Source: Chloroflexota bacterium (GTDB taxonomy: Bacteria > Chloroflexota > Anaerolineae > CG2-30-64-16). From it: a stretch of DNA of 64,000 nucleotides. Numbering within the stretch: the stretch's first letter is position 1; each line of letters opens with the position of its first letter. Positions 1 through 9,448 of the stretch are shown here, piece by piece. Below the pieces are notes generated by a model that was given only the letters and a program-made list of their open reading frames with translations, had not been told where the DNA came from and made no database searches. The DNA lies in NCBI GenBank assembly GCA_016876015.1, contig VGOD01000001.1, positions 62,001 to 126,000 of the forward strand, written 5' to 3'. The position numbers and the translations under genes were made by a program.

Positions 1-1260
1 TATTTTCTGAACGCCGAGCAGCGCGTCCTGTTCACCGCGGACCGGGCCATTTTGCACGCTGACGACTTCGACATTGGCGACGGCGATCTGGAACACGGCA
101 TTCCAGGGTATACTGGCAACAATGCACCCTACGCGCAGGCTCCCAACTATGCCCAAGTCGAGATCTACGGCGACAACTTCGATTTCGAGCATCCCCATGC
201 CTCCGGTATCGGCCTGAGTTATTTCCTCACCGGCGATGAACGCCTGCGCGAAGCGTATCTCCAGTGGGGCGAGGTTATGCTGACCCCCAACGACTTTGAG
301 CAAGGCGATCGGTCGTTGGCCTGGCTTCTCTTCAACCTCACCGATCTCTATCGCTTCACGGGCCAGCGGAGATTGCGCGATCAGGCATGGGCGTTCTTGC
401 GCGACGAAGTGCTCAATCGTAGTGCGGTCTACCTGCAATCGTATGGCACCGACTGGCAGCGCGGTTTCTATGTCGCGCTGCGCGATCAGTGGGATTGGGG
501 GAACGAACTCTACACGGCCCGGTCCATGGCGCCGTTCATCAAGAGCGCCATGTACCCGCGATCCTATGCCTACTTCCATGCCTTCGGCGCCGAGAGCAAT
601 CTGGAGGCCGACCGCACCCGCGATGTTCTGGAAGGCATCGTCCGGTATTCTGCAGGCGAGCTCTGGTACGAATTCTCGCCAGAGCCAGGGGATTTCGGAT
701 TCCCCTATCGCGACTCGCCGGACACCCTGGTGCGCGATGTGCGGCAGGATGAAGACTGGTATCAGGGCATTCGGGAGTGCTTTGCGACCTTCATCTACGG
801 CTACCTGTTGACCGCCGACCAGGAGTTCTTGAGGAAAGGACGACTGCTCTTGAAGGGCGTAGCTCTGGGCGAGAACCACTGGAACTACAACTTCCCCGAA
901 AAAGAGGCCTTGACCCATCTGTTGCAGCATACAGACGACTACCCGGTCTGGCGCGACCTCTCGCTGACAGTACAAGGCAATTCCGGCGGCTCCTACACCC
1001 TTTCCTGGACCGTGCCGCCCGGCGCCCGGCAGTATTGGATCAAGTACTCTGACAGGCTGATCGTCCCATGGCTGAATTTTGACCGCTACACGGGGCAATA
1101 TCAGTACGATCCGGCCCAGTACGTCGCGTTCTTCGCGGCTCAGAATGTTTCTGATGAACCAGAACCGGCTTCACCTGGAACGGTGCAGACCTACACGATC
1201 TATGGCCTTGACCCTGGCAAGACGTATCGCTTTGCGGCCCGGTACAATACAGGTTGGTGA
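1..1260 (+). CDS. C-terminal part of a secreted/alpha-barrel-like carbohydrate-active protein with a terminal Fn3-like domain; 5' truncated by window edge
   Basis: Frame is open from base 1 (YFLNAEQRVLFTADRAILHADDFD...) to stop at 1260; C-terminus SYTLSWTVPPGARQYWIKYSD...YTIYGLDPGKTYRFAARYNTGW is Fn3-like. Confidence 0.7.
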   Translation, partial: YFLNAEQRVLFTADRAILHADDFDIGDGDLEHGIPGYTGNNAPYAQAPNYAQVEIYGDNFDFEHPHASGIGLSYFLTGDERLREAYLQWGEVMLTPNDFEQGDRSLAWLLFNLTDLYRFTGQRRLRDQAWAFLRDEVLNRSAVYLQSYGTDWQRGFYVALRDQWDWGNELYTARSMAPFIKSAMYPRSYAYFHAFGAESNLEADRTRDVLEGIVRYSAGELWYEFSPEPGDFGFPYRDSPDTLVRDVRQDEDWYQGIRECFATFIYGYLLTADQEFLRKGRLLLKGVALGENHWNYNFPEKEALTHLLQHTDDYPVWRDLSLTVQGNSGGSYTLSWTVPPGARQYWIKYSDRLIVPWLNFDRYTGQYQYDPAQYVAFFAAQNVSDEPEPASPGTVQTYTIYGLDPGKTYRFAARYNTGW

Positions 1261-1265
1261 GACAT

Positions 1266-2042
1266 ATGAGGCCTGATTCGGAATTCGCCGTCGCGCTCAT
1301 CACGGGCGCATCGAGCGGGATCGGCGCGGCGTTTGCCCGCAAACTGGCGGCGTCGGGCTACGACCTGGCGCTGGTCGCCCGCCGTGCTGACCGGTTGGCG
1401 GCCCTGGCGCAGGAACTCCAGCAGGCCCATGCCGTCCACGTCGAGGTCATGCCCGCCGATCTGACCGATGCGAACGACCTGGCCGACGTGGCCGGCCGGC
1501 TGGCGGAGCTGCCGGCGCTCGCTTTGCTGATCAACAACGCAGGCTTCGGCGGCGAGGGGCGGTTCGCCCAGTCGGATATCTGCTTGCAGCTTGACATGAT
1601 CCGCCTGCACGTGGCGGCAAGCGTCAGCCTGACGCACGCGGCGCTGCCCAGCATGATCGCCCGCGGATGCGGGAGCGTCATCAACGTCGCATCGCTGGCG
1701 GGGTTCGTTGCGCTGCCGGGCGCTGCCAACTATGGCGCGACGAAGGCGTATCTCATCGCCTTTTCGCGGGCGCTGCAGCTCGAGCTGATCCGCACCGGCG
1801 TGCGGGTGCAGGCGCTCTGCCCTGGCTTCATCCACACCGAGTTCCACGCCCGCGGGTCAGACGGCCTGGCGGCGCGCCTCCCGAAGTTCATGTGGATGTC
1901 GGCCGAGGCGGTGGTGGAGGCATCGCTGCGCGGGCTGGCGCGTGGCCAAGCGGTTTGTATTCCGGGCTGGGGAAACCGCATCCTGAAGCTGTTGGGCAGC
2001 AATCGGCTGGCCGAGTTGATCTTACCCTACATCATCCGCTGA
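1266..2042 (+). CDS. SDR family NAD(P)-dependent oxidoreductase
   Basis: N-terminal TGASSGIGAAFARKLA, NNAGFGG, YGATKAY motifs; ATG at 1266. Confidence 0.9.
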   Translation: MRPDSEFAVALITGASSGIGAAFARKLAASGYDLALVARRADRLAALAQELQQAHAVHVEVMPADLTDANDLADVAGRLAELPALALLINNAGFGGEGRFAQSDICLQLDMIRLHVAASVSLTHAALPSMIARGCGSVINVASLAGFVALPGAANYGATKAYLIAFSRALQLELIRTGVRVQALCPGFIHTEFHARGSDGLAARLPKFMWMSAEAVVEASLRGLARGQAVCIPGWGNRILKLLGSNRLAELILPYIIR

Positions 2043-2473
2043 GGATCCCATGTCCACCGATAGGCTTCGCCCCAACGTCGTCTTCATCCTGGTAGACGAC
2101 ATGGGCTACGGCGACTTCAGTGCGTTCAACGGCGGGCTGTCAAATACGCCGGCGCTCGACGCGCTGCTGGCCGAGAGCGTCTGCCTGACGCAGCACTACA
2201 CCGCCTCGCCCGTCTGCAATCCGTCGCGCGCCGCACTGCTGACCGGCCGCTATCCGCACCGCACCGGCTCGATTGACACGCTCGAATGGTGGGGGCTGGA
2301 ACGACTGGCGCTGCGCGAGACCACGCTCGCCGACCTGTTCAAGACGGCCGGGTATGCGACCGGTCTGGTCGGCAAGTGGCATCTGGGCGCGTTCGACCCC
2401 CGCTATCATCCCAACCGCCGCGGCTTCGACGAAGCGGTCTGTTTCCGCGGAGGGATGCACGATTATATACCCT

Positions 2474-2565
2474 GTATCTTCTCAATAATCCGGGGTAGGG
2501 GCACGGCCTTGCACCTGCCCACCGGGGCGACCGCGAGGGTGCGCCCCTACAAATTGAGAAGATAC
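2474..2565. mobile_element. MITE-like non-coding element with 13-bp perfect terminal inverted repeats and 8-bp target duplication
   Basis: GTATCTTCTCAAT (2474-2486) / ATTGAGAAGATAC (2553-2565); inner GTAGGGGC (2495-2502) / GCCCCTAC (2543-2550); flanks TATACCCT at 2466-2473 and 2566-2573. Confidence 0.8.
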
Positions 2566-2590
2566 TATACCCTCTTGCTGGTTCCAGCTT

Positions 2591-2620
2591 TTGACATGTT
2601 ACCGATGATAGTGATACAAT
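2591..2620 (+). promoter_or_regulatory. Sigma70-type promoter for the 2752-6073 operon
   Basis: TTGACA (2591-2596), 18-bp spacer, TACAAT (2615-2620). Confidence 0.6.
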
Positions 2621-2751
2621 GTTGTTCGAGCTTCGCAGCCACTTCGCAGCAGAACGTATGCACACCAGTCGCTCTTGAGCTACACATCTACACCCTCGTC
2701 AGGTAGTAGTCTCAAGCACAGTACAACTGAACACGCAGCAAGGAGGACATC

Positions 2752-4107
2752 ATGAATCAAGGACAGATTCGATGCGGACGGTCTCTCAGCCGCAGGGATT
2801 TCCTCAAAGGTGCGCTGGCCGCAGGCGCGGTCAGCGCCCTCGCCGGTTGCGTAGCGGTTCCATCGGGACCGTCTCCCGCGCCTGCCAAGCCAGCGCCTGC
2901 GAAGCCTGCCGAAGTCACCAAGGTCACCTTCCTCATCTGGGGCGGCGAGGCTGAGCAGAAGGCATGGGAGGCGCGACGCCAGGGATTCCTCAAACGCTAC
3001 CCCAATCTCGATGTAGAGATCATCTTCCCGCCCGGGAACTACACCGAGAAACTCACCGCCATGATCGCCTCTGACACCGCGCCCGACACCTTCGTGTCCA
3101 ACAATCTGCGTTGCGACAGCCAACGCAAGATCCTGCTGCCCCTCGATAACCTGATCGCCAGCGATCCTGACTTCGACAAGCAGGATTGGTTCCCTGGTGG
3201 TCTCGATGGCGGCAAGGTGAAGGGCGTACAATATGCCATCCCTGGCGGCTTGGGGCCGCAGGTGGTCTTTTGGAACGTGGACTTCTTCCAAGAAGCCGGT
3301 CTAAAGAACCCGAACGAACTGCACGACAAGAACGAGTGGACCTACGATCGCATGTTGGAGTACTCTCGCGCGCTCAACAAGAAGGAAGGGAACAAGATCA
3401 CCCGGTTTGCCTTCCTGCCCTACACGCAATGGTGGACCTACATCGCCGGCTTCGGCGGCGAACCCTTCAACGCCGACTACACCGCCTGCTACATGGATCA
3501 GCCGAAGAACTACACCCCCGTCCAATGGTATGCGGACCTGTGGCTCAAAGAGCACGTGGCGCCGCTTCAGGAAGAGCGCGGCGAGTTCGGTTCGTGGCCC
3601 GGCTTCCGCGATGGCAAGTACGCGATGTTCATCAGCGGCCCCTGGCAGCAAGCCCGGCTGGCCGACTCCAAATACCGCTGGGACATCGCCTGGCCGCCCT
3701 TACAGGCTGGCGGTCGCCCCCTGATGAACTCGGGCGGCGGCGGCTCGGTGATCTATCCCAAGTCCCAGAAGATCCAGGCCGCTTTCAAGTGGATCTCCTA
3801 CATCGAGAGCGCGGAAGGGCAGGCAGTGTGGGCTGGGTTGGGGTTCGATCTGCCCAGCCACCCGTCGCTCGTGACAGACTACATCGCCGGCAAGTTCTTC
3901 ACCAATCCGAAGGCCATACCGCCCTCTGTGCGCTTGTGGTACAAGGTGGTGGAGGCGTCCGTGAAATCGCCGCACACGTACATCACCGCCCAGGCAGGCG
4001 ATCTGTTGAACCAGGCATTCAGCCAGATCAACACCGGCGCGGCCACGGCGCAGAAGGCATTCACCGAGGTCAACAAAGACGTCAACACGGCGCTGAACGC
4101 CTGTTGA
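2752..4107 (+). CDS. ABC transporter substrate-binding protein (family 1, sugar), Tat/lipoprotein signal
   Basis: SRRDFLKGALAAGAVSALAGC signal; SBP_bac_1-like body; followed by two permeases. Confidence 0.92.
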   Translation: MNQGQIRCGRSLSRRDFLKGALAAGAVSALAGCVAVPSGPSPAPAKPAPAKPAEVTKVTFLIWGGEAEQKAWEARRQGFLKRYPNLDVEIIFPPGNYTEKLTAMIASDTAPDTFVSNNLRCDSQRKILLPLDNLIASDPDFDKQDWFPGGLDGGKVKGVQYAIPGGLGPQVVFWNVDFFQEAGLKNPNELHDKNEWTYDRMLEYSRALNKKEGNKITRFAFLPYTQWWTYIAGFGGEPFNADYTACYMDQPKNYTPVQWYADLWLKEHVAPLQEERGEFGSWPGFRDGKYAMFISGPWQQARLADSKYRWDIAWPPLQAGGRPLMNSGGGGSVIYPKSQKIQAAFKWISYIESAEGQAVWAGLGFDLPSHPSLVTDYIAGKFFTNPKAIPPSVRLWYKVVEASVKSPHTYITAQAGDLLNQAFSQINTGAATAQKAFTEVNKDVNTALNAC

Positions 4108-4181
4108 GCGTCTGTCGCGAATGCGGTCTACCTGACGAGAACAGCGGGGCATGGGGATGCTCCGGCCGAGTGAGGGTCCCC

Positions 4182-5180
4182 ATGCCCTTCTTCATGTATG
4201 CGAGACAGCCGGTGATGCCCCAAAACGGCCGACCAAATCGCTTGCGCACCTCCACCCCGCGCGCGCGGGGCGTGTTGGCGCGACGCGAGGAGCGCGAGTT
4301 CTACCTTTTCGTTTCTCCGTGGATCCTGGGGTTTCTGTTTCTCACCGCAGGGCCGATGATCCTCTCGCTGATCATCAGCTTCACCGATTGGGATGTCGTG
4401 ACTTCGCCCAACTGGCTGGGCCTGGAGAACTACCGCCGGTTGTGGAACGATCTGTGGAACCCGAGCCGGCTGGTCTTGTTTCAGCAGTCGCTGAAGGTGA
4501 CCACCATCTATGCCCTGCTGGAGGTGCCGCTGCGCCTGGCTGTCAATCTGTTCGGGGCCATGCTGCTCAATCAGAAGCTGCGCGGGATGCCGGCCTTCCG
4601 CGCTATGCTCTATTCTCCGACCGTTGTGCCGGCCGTGGCCAGCGCGATGGTGTGGATATGGATCATGCTGCCGCACGGCGGATTGCTCAGCCTGATCTTG
4701 AATGTCTTTGGGTTGCCGGACCAACGCCTGCTGTTCGATCCTGCCACGGCCCTCATCACGATCATCGCCATGGGCCTATGGGGGTTCGGGACGGGCATGC
4801 TCATCTTTCTGGCGGGCCTCCAAAGCATTCCCCAACACCTCTACGAGGCCGCCGAGATTGATGGAGCCAGTGTATTCGCCCGCTTTCGCTACGTTACCCT
4901 GCCGATGTTATCCCCCGTGATCTTCTTTAACCTGGTCACCGGCGTAATGGCCAATTTCCAGGCTTTCGATGGCGCGTTTCTCATCACACAGGGGGGGCCC
5001 AACTACGCCACCCACTTCTACGTGCTCAACCTCTACAACTTCGGCTTCCGTTACTTCAAGATGGGCATGGCGAGCGCCATGGCGTGGGTCCTCTTTTTCA
5101 TCATCCTGGCCTTCACACTGCTGATCGTGAGATCGTCGGCCGCCTGGGTCTACTACGAGGGGGAGGTGCGAGGACGATGA
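4182..5180 (+). CDS. Carbohydrate ABC transporter permease (MalF-like)
   Basis: FLFVSPWILGFLF... and YEAAEIDGASVFARFRYVTLPMLSP EAA loop; the 664-aa ORF from 3186 is over-extended. Confidence 0.9.
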   Translation: MPFFMYARQPVMPQNGRPNRLRTSTPRARGVLARREEREFYLFVSPWILGFLFLTAGPMILSLIISFTDWDVVTSPNWLGLENYRRLWNDLWNPSRLVLFQQSLKVTTIYALLEVPLRLAVNLFGAMLLNQKLRGMPAFRAMLYSPTVVPAVASAMVWIWIMLPHGGLLSLILNVFGLPDQRLLFDPATALITIIAMGLWGFGTGMLIFLAGLQSIPQHLYEAAEIDGASVFARFRYVTLPMLSPVIFFNLVTGVMANFQAFDGAFLITQGGPNYATHFYVLNLYNFGFRYFKMGMASAMAWVLFFIILAFTLLIVRSSAAWVYYEGEVRGR

Positions 5181-6073
5181 CAGTATTGGCCCCACACGCG
5201 GCGTGGCGGAGTTCCAAGCGCGTGCGCCGGCGGTTCCACGCCGGCCTGGTCTACACATGCCTGTTGTGGCTGACGGCATTCAACATCCTGCCGCTGGTGT
5301 GGATGATCTCCGGGTCATTCAAGAGCAACGCGGAGGTATTGGCGAGTCCACCGATCTGGATTCCGCGCGTCTGGCACTGGGAGAACTATGTGAATGCCTT
5401 GCGCGCCTTGCCCTTCGCCCGTTTTTTCCTCAACACCATGATCGTCACGAGCATCGTCCTGGTGGGCACGGTCTTCGCCAATACCATTGTGGCCTTCGGC
5501 TTTGCCCGTCTGCGCGCTCGCTACCGCGACATCATCTTTTTGATCCTGCTGGCCACCATGATGTTGCCGCGCCAGGTGACCTGGCTCTCGGTCTACATCA
5601 TCTTCGCCAAGTTGCCGGGGCCTGGCCCCAGCGGCAACTGGATTGACACCTATCTGCCGCTGACTGTGCCAGCCTTTTTCGGCAGCGCCTTTCTCGTCTT
5701 CATGCTGAGACAGTTCTTCCTCACGGTGCCGCTTGAACTCGACGAAGCGGCGCGCATTGACGGCGCCAACACGCTGCAGGTCTACTGGCACATCTTTCTG
5801 CCGCAGGCCCGGCCAGCCCTGGCGGCGATCGTCATCCTCGTCTTTATCAACGAGTGGAAAGACTACTTCACCCCGCTGATCTACCTGAACACGCCCACGA
5901 AGTTCACCCTGGCGCTGGGGGTGCAGTATTTTCGCGGCTTCGCTGATTACGCCACGCAGTGGCACTTGCTGATGGCTGCGGGAACCGCGCTGACGATTCC
6001 GCCCTTTGTCGTTTTTGTCTTCTTCCAGAGGTATTTCGTCGCCGGCCTGGCGCTGACCGGCCTCAAGGGGTAG
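5177..6073 (+). CDS. Carbohydrate ABC transporter permease (MalG-like)
   Basis: ATGA overlap with upstream gene; ELDEAARIDGANTLQVYWHIFLPQARPALA loop; C-terminal VAGLALTGLKG. Confidence 0.92.
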   Translation: MTVLAPHAAWRSSKRVRRRFHAGLVYTCLLWLTAFNILPLVWMISGSFKSNAEVLASPPIWIPRVWHWENYVNALRALPFARFFLNTMIVTSIVLVGTVFANTIVAFGFARLRARYRDIIFLILLATMMLPRQVTWLSVYIIFAKLPGPGPSGNWIDTYLPLTVPAFFGSAFLVFMLRQFFLTVPLELDEAARIDGANTLQVYWHIFLPQARPALAAIVILVFINEWKDYFTPLIYLNTPTKFTLALGVQYFRGFADYATQWHLLMAAGTALTIPPFVVFVFFQRYFVAGLALTGLKG

Positions 6074-6899
6074 GAGCCGGAGTAGAACCCTGGTTGAGCA
6101 GCGGCCGCAGGTGCTCGATACAGCCTCGCGCCGCGGTCTCGCTGTCGGGCAGCGGCTTGAATTCGCCGGAGAGATACGCGGTGTAGCCGATCGCACGCAG
6201 CACGGCGATGATGCTGCGAAAGTCAATGTGCCCCGCGCCGGGGCGCCAGCGGTTCGAGTCGGATACGTGGAAGTGGAACAGGCGGTCGCCGGCCAGCCGG
6301 ATGCCGTCCTCGATGCTGGCATCTTCAATGTTCATGTGGAAGCTGTCGAGCGCCAGCCCCACGTTCTCGTATCCGATCTGCGCCAGCAGCTCCACGCCGT
6401 CCCGCGCCGAGAAGATGGCGTCAGCCTGAAAGCGGTTGATCGGCTCGATCACCAGCCGGACGCCGCGGTGCAGGGCGAAGTCCGCGCATTCCCGGTACGC
6501 GTCCAGCAGCCACTTCATGGCTTGCTCTCGGCTGGGCGCTCTGGCCAGCAACCCGCGGATCAGCCCCAGCATCACCATGGCGTCGAGCTGGCCGGCCAGC
6601 TCGATGTGGCTCTTGATCCTTTCCACAGCCGCCTGCCGGATGATCGGATCGGCGTCGGTGAAGGAGAGACGATCCTCGCCCCAGGCCTGGCCGGTGGCGA
6701 GCATGGGCGCGGCCAGCCCATTGCGCCGGAGCAGAGCCACCAGCTCGTCGCCGTTGACCTGCCGGGGATCACGGATGGCGAGCTCGACGCCGTCGTAGCC
6801 CATGCCGGCCAGCCGCGCCAGGGTTGCCTCCAGATCGCCGGCAAAGGCCACGTCCGGGTTGCTGGTGGGATGGATCGAGATGGCGAGGGCGAGCTTCAT
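6063..6899 (-). CDS. Sugar phosphate isomerase/epimerase (xylose isomerase-like TIM barrel)
   Basis: MKLALAISIHPTSN..., GYDGVELAIRDP, LVIEPINRFQ, LDSFHMNIED, HFHVSDSNRWRPGAGHIDF. Confidence 0.88.
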   Translation of the reverse strand: MKLALAISIHPTSNPDVAFAGDLEATLARLAGMGYDGVELAIRDPRQVNGDELVALLRRNGLAAPMLATGQAWGEDRLSFTDADPIIRQAAVERIKSHIELAGQLDAMVMLGLIRGLLARAPSREQAMKWLLDAYRECADFALHRGVRLVIEPINRFQADAIFSARDGVELLAQIGYENVGLALDSFHMNIEDASIEDGIRLAGDRLFHFHVSDSNRWRPGAGHIDFRSIIAVLRAIGYTAYLSGEFKPLPDSETAARGCIEHLRPLLNQGSTPAPTP

Positions 6900-6907
6900 G
6901 GTTCGGG

Positions 6908-8644
6908 TCAGGTTCCGGGCCGGAACAAGTCTTCGGCCAGCGCGCACAGATATTCGACGAGCCGATCCTGGTATGCGCGATAGAACTCCGGCGCGAGGCT
7001 GTAGAGAGTTTCCCGGTTCAGGTAGCCGCCATCTGGCCCGCGGCGGCCGACGAAACCAAACCCGAAGTTGTGGAAGATCGGGTCGGTAGACGATGGCGCC
7101 TGGCCCGCGGCCTCTTGTTGGCGGATGCAATCGGCGGCGAACTGCGAGCCGACCGCGGCCTCTCGCCGCGCGTAGGCCAGCGACTCCTCCCACCAGCGCC
7201 GGAACAGGTCGGGGTAGAAGTCGCGCACCGTCTTGCCGAACAGCATCTGCGGCTCCGGTGCGATCTTGAAGTGATTGCGACCGCTCGTGGCCCGGCCGAT
7301 GACCCGGCAGGTGGTGGACGACAGGTCGTCGCCCGAATGGAAATCGAGCAGCACGCCGAACTCTTCGGCGATGCGGTACTGCGTGCGCACGCGGCTCTCT
7401 AGCTCCGCCAGGCCGCCGCCGCAGCGGTAGTCTACCCCCTTTTCCACGCCGAAGTTGGGCGCCACGTGGGTGAAGCGCAACCCGCGACGCTGCGCTTCGA
7501 GCAAGACAAACGCTACTTCTTCGTCGCTAGTGATGCAGGCGCACGTCTCCACGTCGGGCGACCGCTCGTCAATGGCGAACTCCAGGTCGAAGGGCTGGCT
7601 ATCTTTGAGACTTGCGATGTGCGCGGCCAGCGCCTCGGCCGCGGCCAGCGCCTCCCAGTATTTGCCCACCAGCCGGCCGAGCGCCGGTCCGTCAAGCCGG
7701 TAATCGCTCCCGCCGATCCTTCGCGGCGCGGCGTGATACGCCAGCAACGCCTGACGCTGCCTGGCGTCCGGCAGCCTCGCGGCCAGGTAGTCTTCGGCTG
7801 CGCTCGCGCCAGCCGCCAGCGCGGCGTAGTCGAGCGCCGCGGAGACGTCCAGGGTGAAGAAGGTGTAGTAACGGGCGCATTCCAACACATGCCTGGCCCA
7901 ATCCAGACCCCGCGGGCCGGGCAGCACCTTGATGTGATCGGCGTCCGCGCCATAGCGAAAGCGTCCATCGCTCTTGAGCGCCTCCAGCACGCCATAGGTC
8001 CAGAGGCCCTCGAAGGTAGCGCCGGTGTGCCCTGATTCGACCACGCCGAAGCCGGGGTAATAGATCGCCTCTGGCGGCTTGCCGGCCAGGATGTTTTCCA
8101 GCAGCTCTAGCTCTCGCACCGAGTTCTGGATCGTGTTGGCTGCAAAGCGGCCCTGGTCCATGGCCCGATAGGCGCCGGGCCACATGGCCGTGGACATGCG
8201 CGCGCCGATCCCCAGCCGCGGGATCGCGGCCAGCGGCCGCGGCCCCTTGTCCGGCCGGATCGTGCGGCAGTAGCGGTCAATGAGCGCGGCGTCGGTCCGG
8301 TAGGCCGCCACGCGCTCGCCGGGGCCAAGCGGGATCGTCGCGCAGGCAGGGCCGAGCGGCGACTCGCCTCCCTCTGGCCCGATGGCGACAAACAGTTGTT
8401 GCGCATCGGGCAACCCTGCGAGGAACCACGCGCTGCCCCCCAGCACGGCCGCCGAGCCAGAACAAAGGGTCACGGGCCCGGCTGGCGGCGTCGCGTCGCT
8501 GCGGCCTGCCTCGCGGGCCGCGCGCCAGAAGGCTGCATCCACCGCGGCCAACACCTGGACCGCGGCCGCCTCATCCCAGGTGGCGGTGTCCAGGATCGCC
8601 GGGTTGTGCGCCGGGTTGAAAGCGATCTTGCCGAATCTCATCAC
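6908..8644 (-). CDS. Tagaturonate/fructuronate epimerase-like protein (UxaE family tentative)
   Basis: RLGIGARMSTAMWPGAYRAM...YGADADHIKV...THVAPNFGVEKG; recognised by motif memory only. Confidence 0.5.
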   Translation of the reverse strand: MMRFGKIAFNPAHNPAILDTATWDEAAAVQVLAAVDAAFWRAAREAGRSDATPPAGPVTLCSGSAAVLGGSAWFLAGLPDAQQLFVAIGPEGGESPLGPACATIPLGPGERVAAYRTDAALIDRYCRTIRPDKGPRPLAAIPRLGIGARMSTAMWPGAYRAMDQGRFAANTIQNSVRELELLENILAGKPPEAIYYPGFGVVESGHTGATFEGLWTYGVLEALKSDGRFRYGADADHIKVLPGPRGLDWARHVLECARYYTFFTLDVSAALDYAALAAGASAAEDYLAARLPDARQRQALLAYHAAPRRIGGSDYRLDGPALGRLVGKYWEALAAAEALAAHIASLKDSQPFDLEFAIDERSPDVETCACITSDEEVAFVLLEAQRRGLRFTHVAPNFGVEKGVDYRCGGGLAELESRVRTQYRIAEEFGVLLDFHSGDDLSSTTCRVIGRATSGRNHFKIAPEPQMLFGKTVRDFYPDLFRRWWEESLAYARREAAVGSQFAADCIRQQEAAGQAPSSTDPIFHNFGFGFVGRRGPDGGYLNRETLYSLAPEFYRAYQDRLVEYLCALAEDLFRPGT

Positions 8645-8680
8645 GCGGTCTCCTGCTGCAACACCTCAACCTTGCCCCCA

Positions 8681-9433
8681 TCACGCCATCACGGTTCCAC
8701 CGTTGACATCGAGCGTTGCACCTGTGATCCACGCCGCGGCGTCGGATGCCAGGTAGACCACGGCTGCCGCGACATCGCTGGCCTGGCCGAGCCTGCCCAG
8801 CGGCACGCTCCGACGCAGATTCTCGCGCACCTCCTGCGCCCAAGACGCGGTCATGCCGCCCTCCATCGTGCCCGGCGCCACGCAATTGGCCGTGACGCCG
8901 AAGGGCGCCAACGTGCGGGCCAGCACCTTGTTCAGGCCGATCAGCCCGGCCTTCGATGCCGAGTAGTGCGCGCCGACTGCGATGCCGCCCGTGCGCCCCG
9001 CGATGGACGCGATATTGATGATGCGGCCGTGTTTGCTCTGCTTCAGATGGGGCAAGGCAGCCTGCGAGCAGAGGAACGCGCCGGTCAGGTTGACGGCCAG
9101 CACGCGGTTCCACTCGCCCAGGGGGATATCCTCGAACCTGTTGAGCGGACAAAGGCCGGCGTTGTTCACCAGGATGTCCAGGCCGCCGAGCTCCGTGACG
9201 GCCACGCGGACCGCGGCCGTCACGCCTTCGGCCGACGCCACATCCATCGCCAGCGCGATGGCCCGGCCGCCGCGGTCGCGGATTTCGGTTGCCGCCCCTT
9301 CGGCCGCGGCCAGGTTGACCTCGCCCAGCGCCACGGCTGCTCCTTCGGCCGCCAGCGCCAGCGAGATGGCCCTGCCGATCTCGCCGCCAGCGCCTGTTAT
9401 CAGCGCCGCTCGCCCCGATAATGCGTTAGTCAT
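8681..9433 (-). CDS. SDR family oxidoreductase
   Basis: ALITGAGGEIGRAISLALA, NNAGLCPLN, YSASKAGLIGLNK. Confidence 0.92.
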   Translation of the reverse strand: MTNALSGRAALITGAGGEIGRAISLALAAEGAAVALGEVNLAAAEGAATEIRDRGGRAIALAMDVASAEGVTAAVRVAVTELGGLDILVNNAGLCPLNRFEDIPLGEWNRVLAVNLTGAFLCSQAALPHLKQSKHGRIINIASIAGRTGGIAVGAHYSASKAGLIGLNKVLARTLAPFGVTANCVAPGTMEGGMTASWAQEVRENLRRSVPLGRLGQASDVAAAVVYLASDAAAWITGATLDVNGGTVMA

Positions 9434-9448
9434 ACCAAATTCCTCAGA

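Larger units (their letters stand above)
2050..2706 (+). pseudogene. Sulfatase, N-terminal part only, interrupted at about 2473 by a MITE-like insertion
   Basis: FILVDDMGYGD metal site, CNPSRAALLTGR formylglycine motif, GKWHLG; homology ends at GGMHDYIP where the inverted-repeat element begins. Confidence 0.85.

Noticed and set aside
3186-4181. N-terminal 332 codons of the 664-aa ORF
   Set aside because: Overlaps the SBP gene in another frame; the genuine permease starts at 4182 or slightly later.
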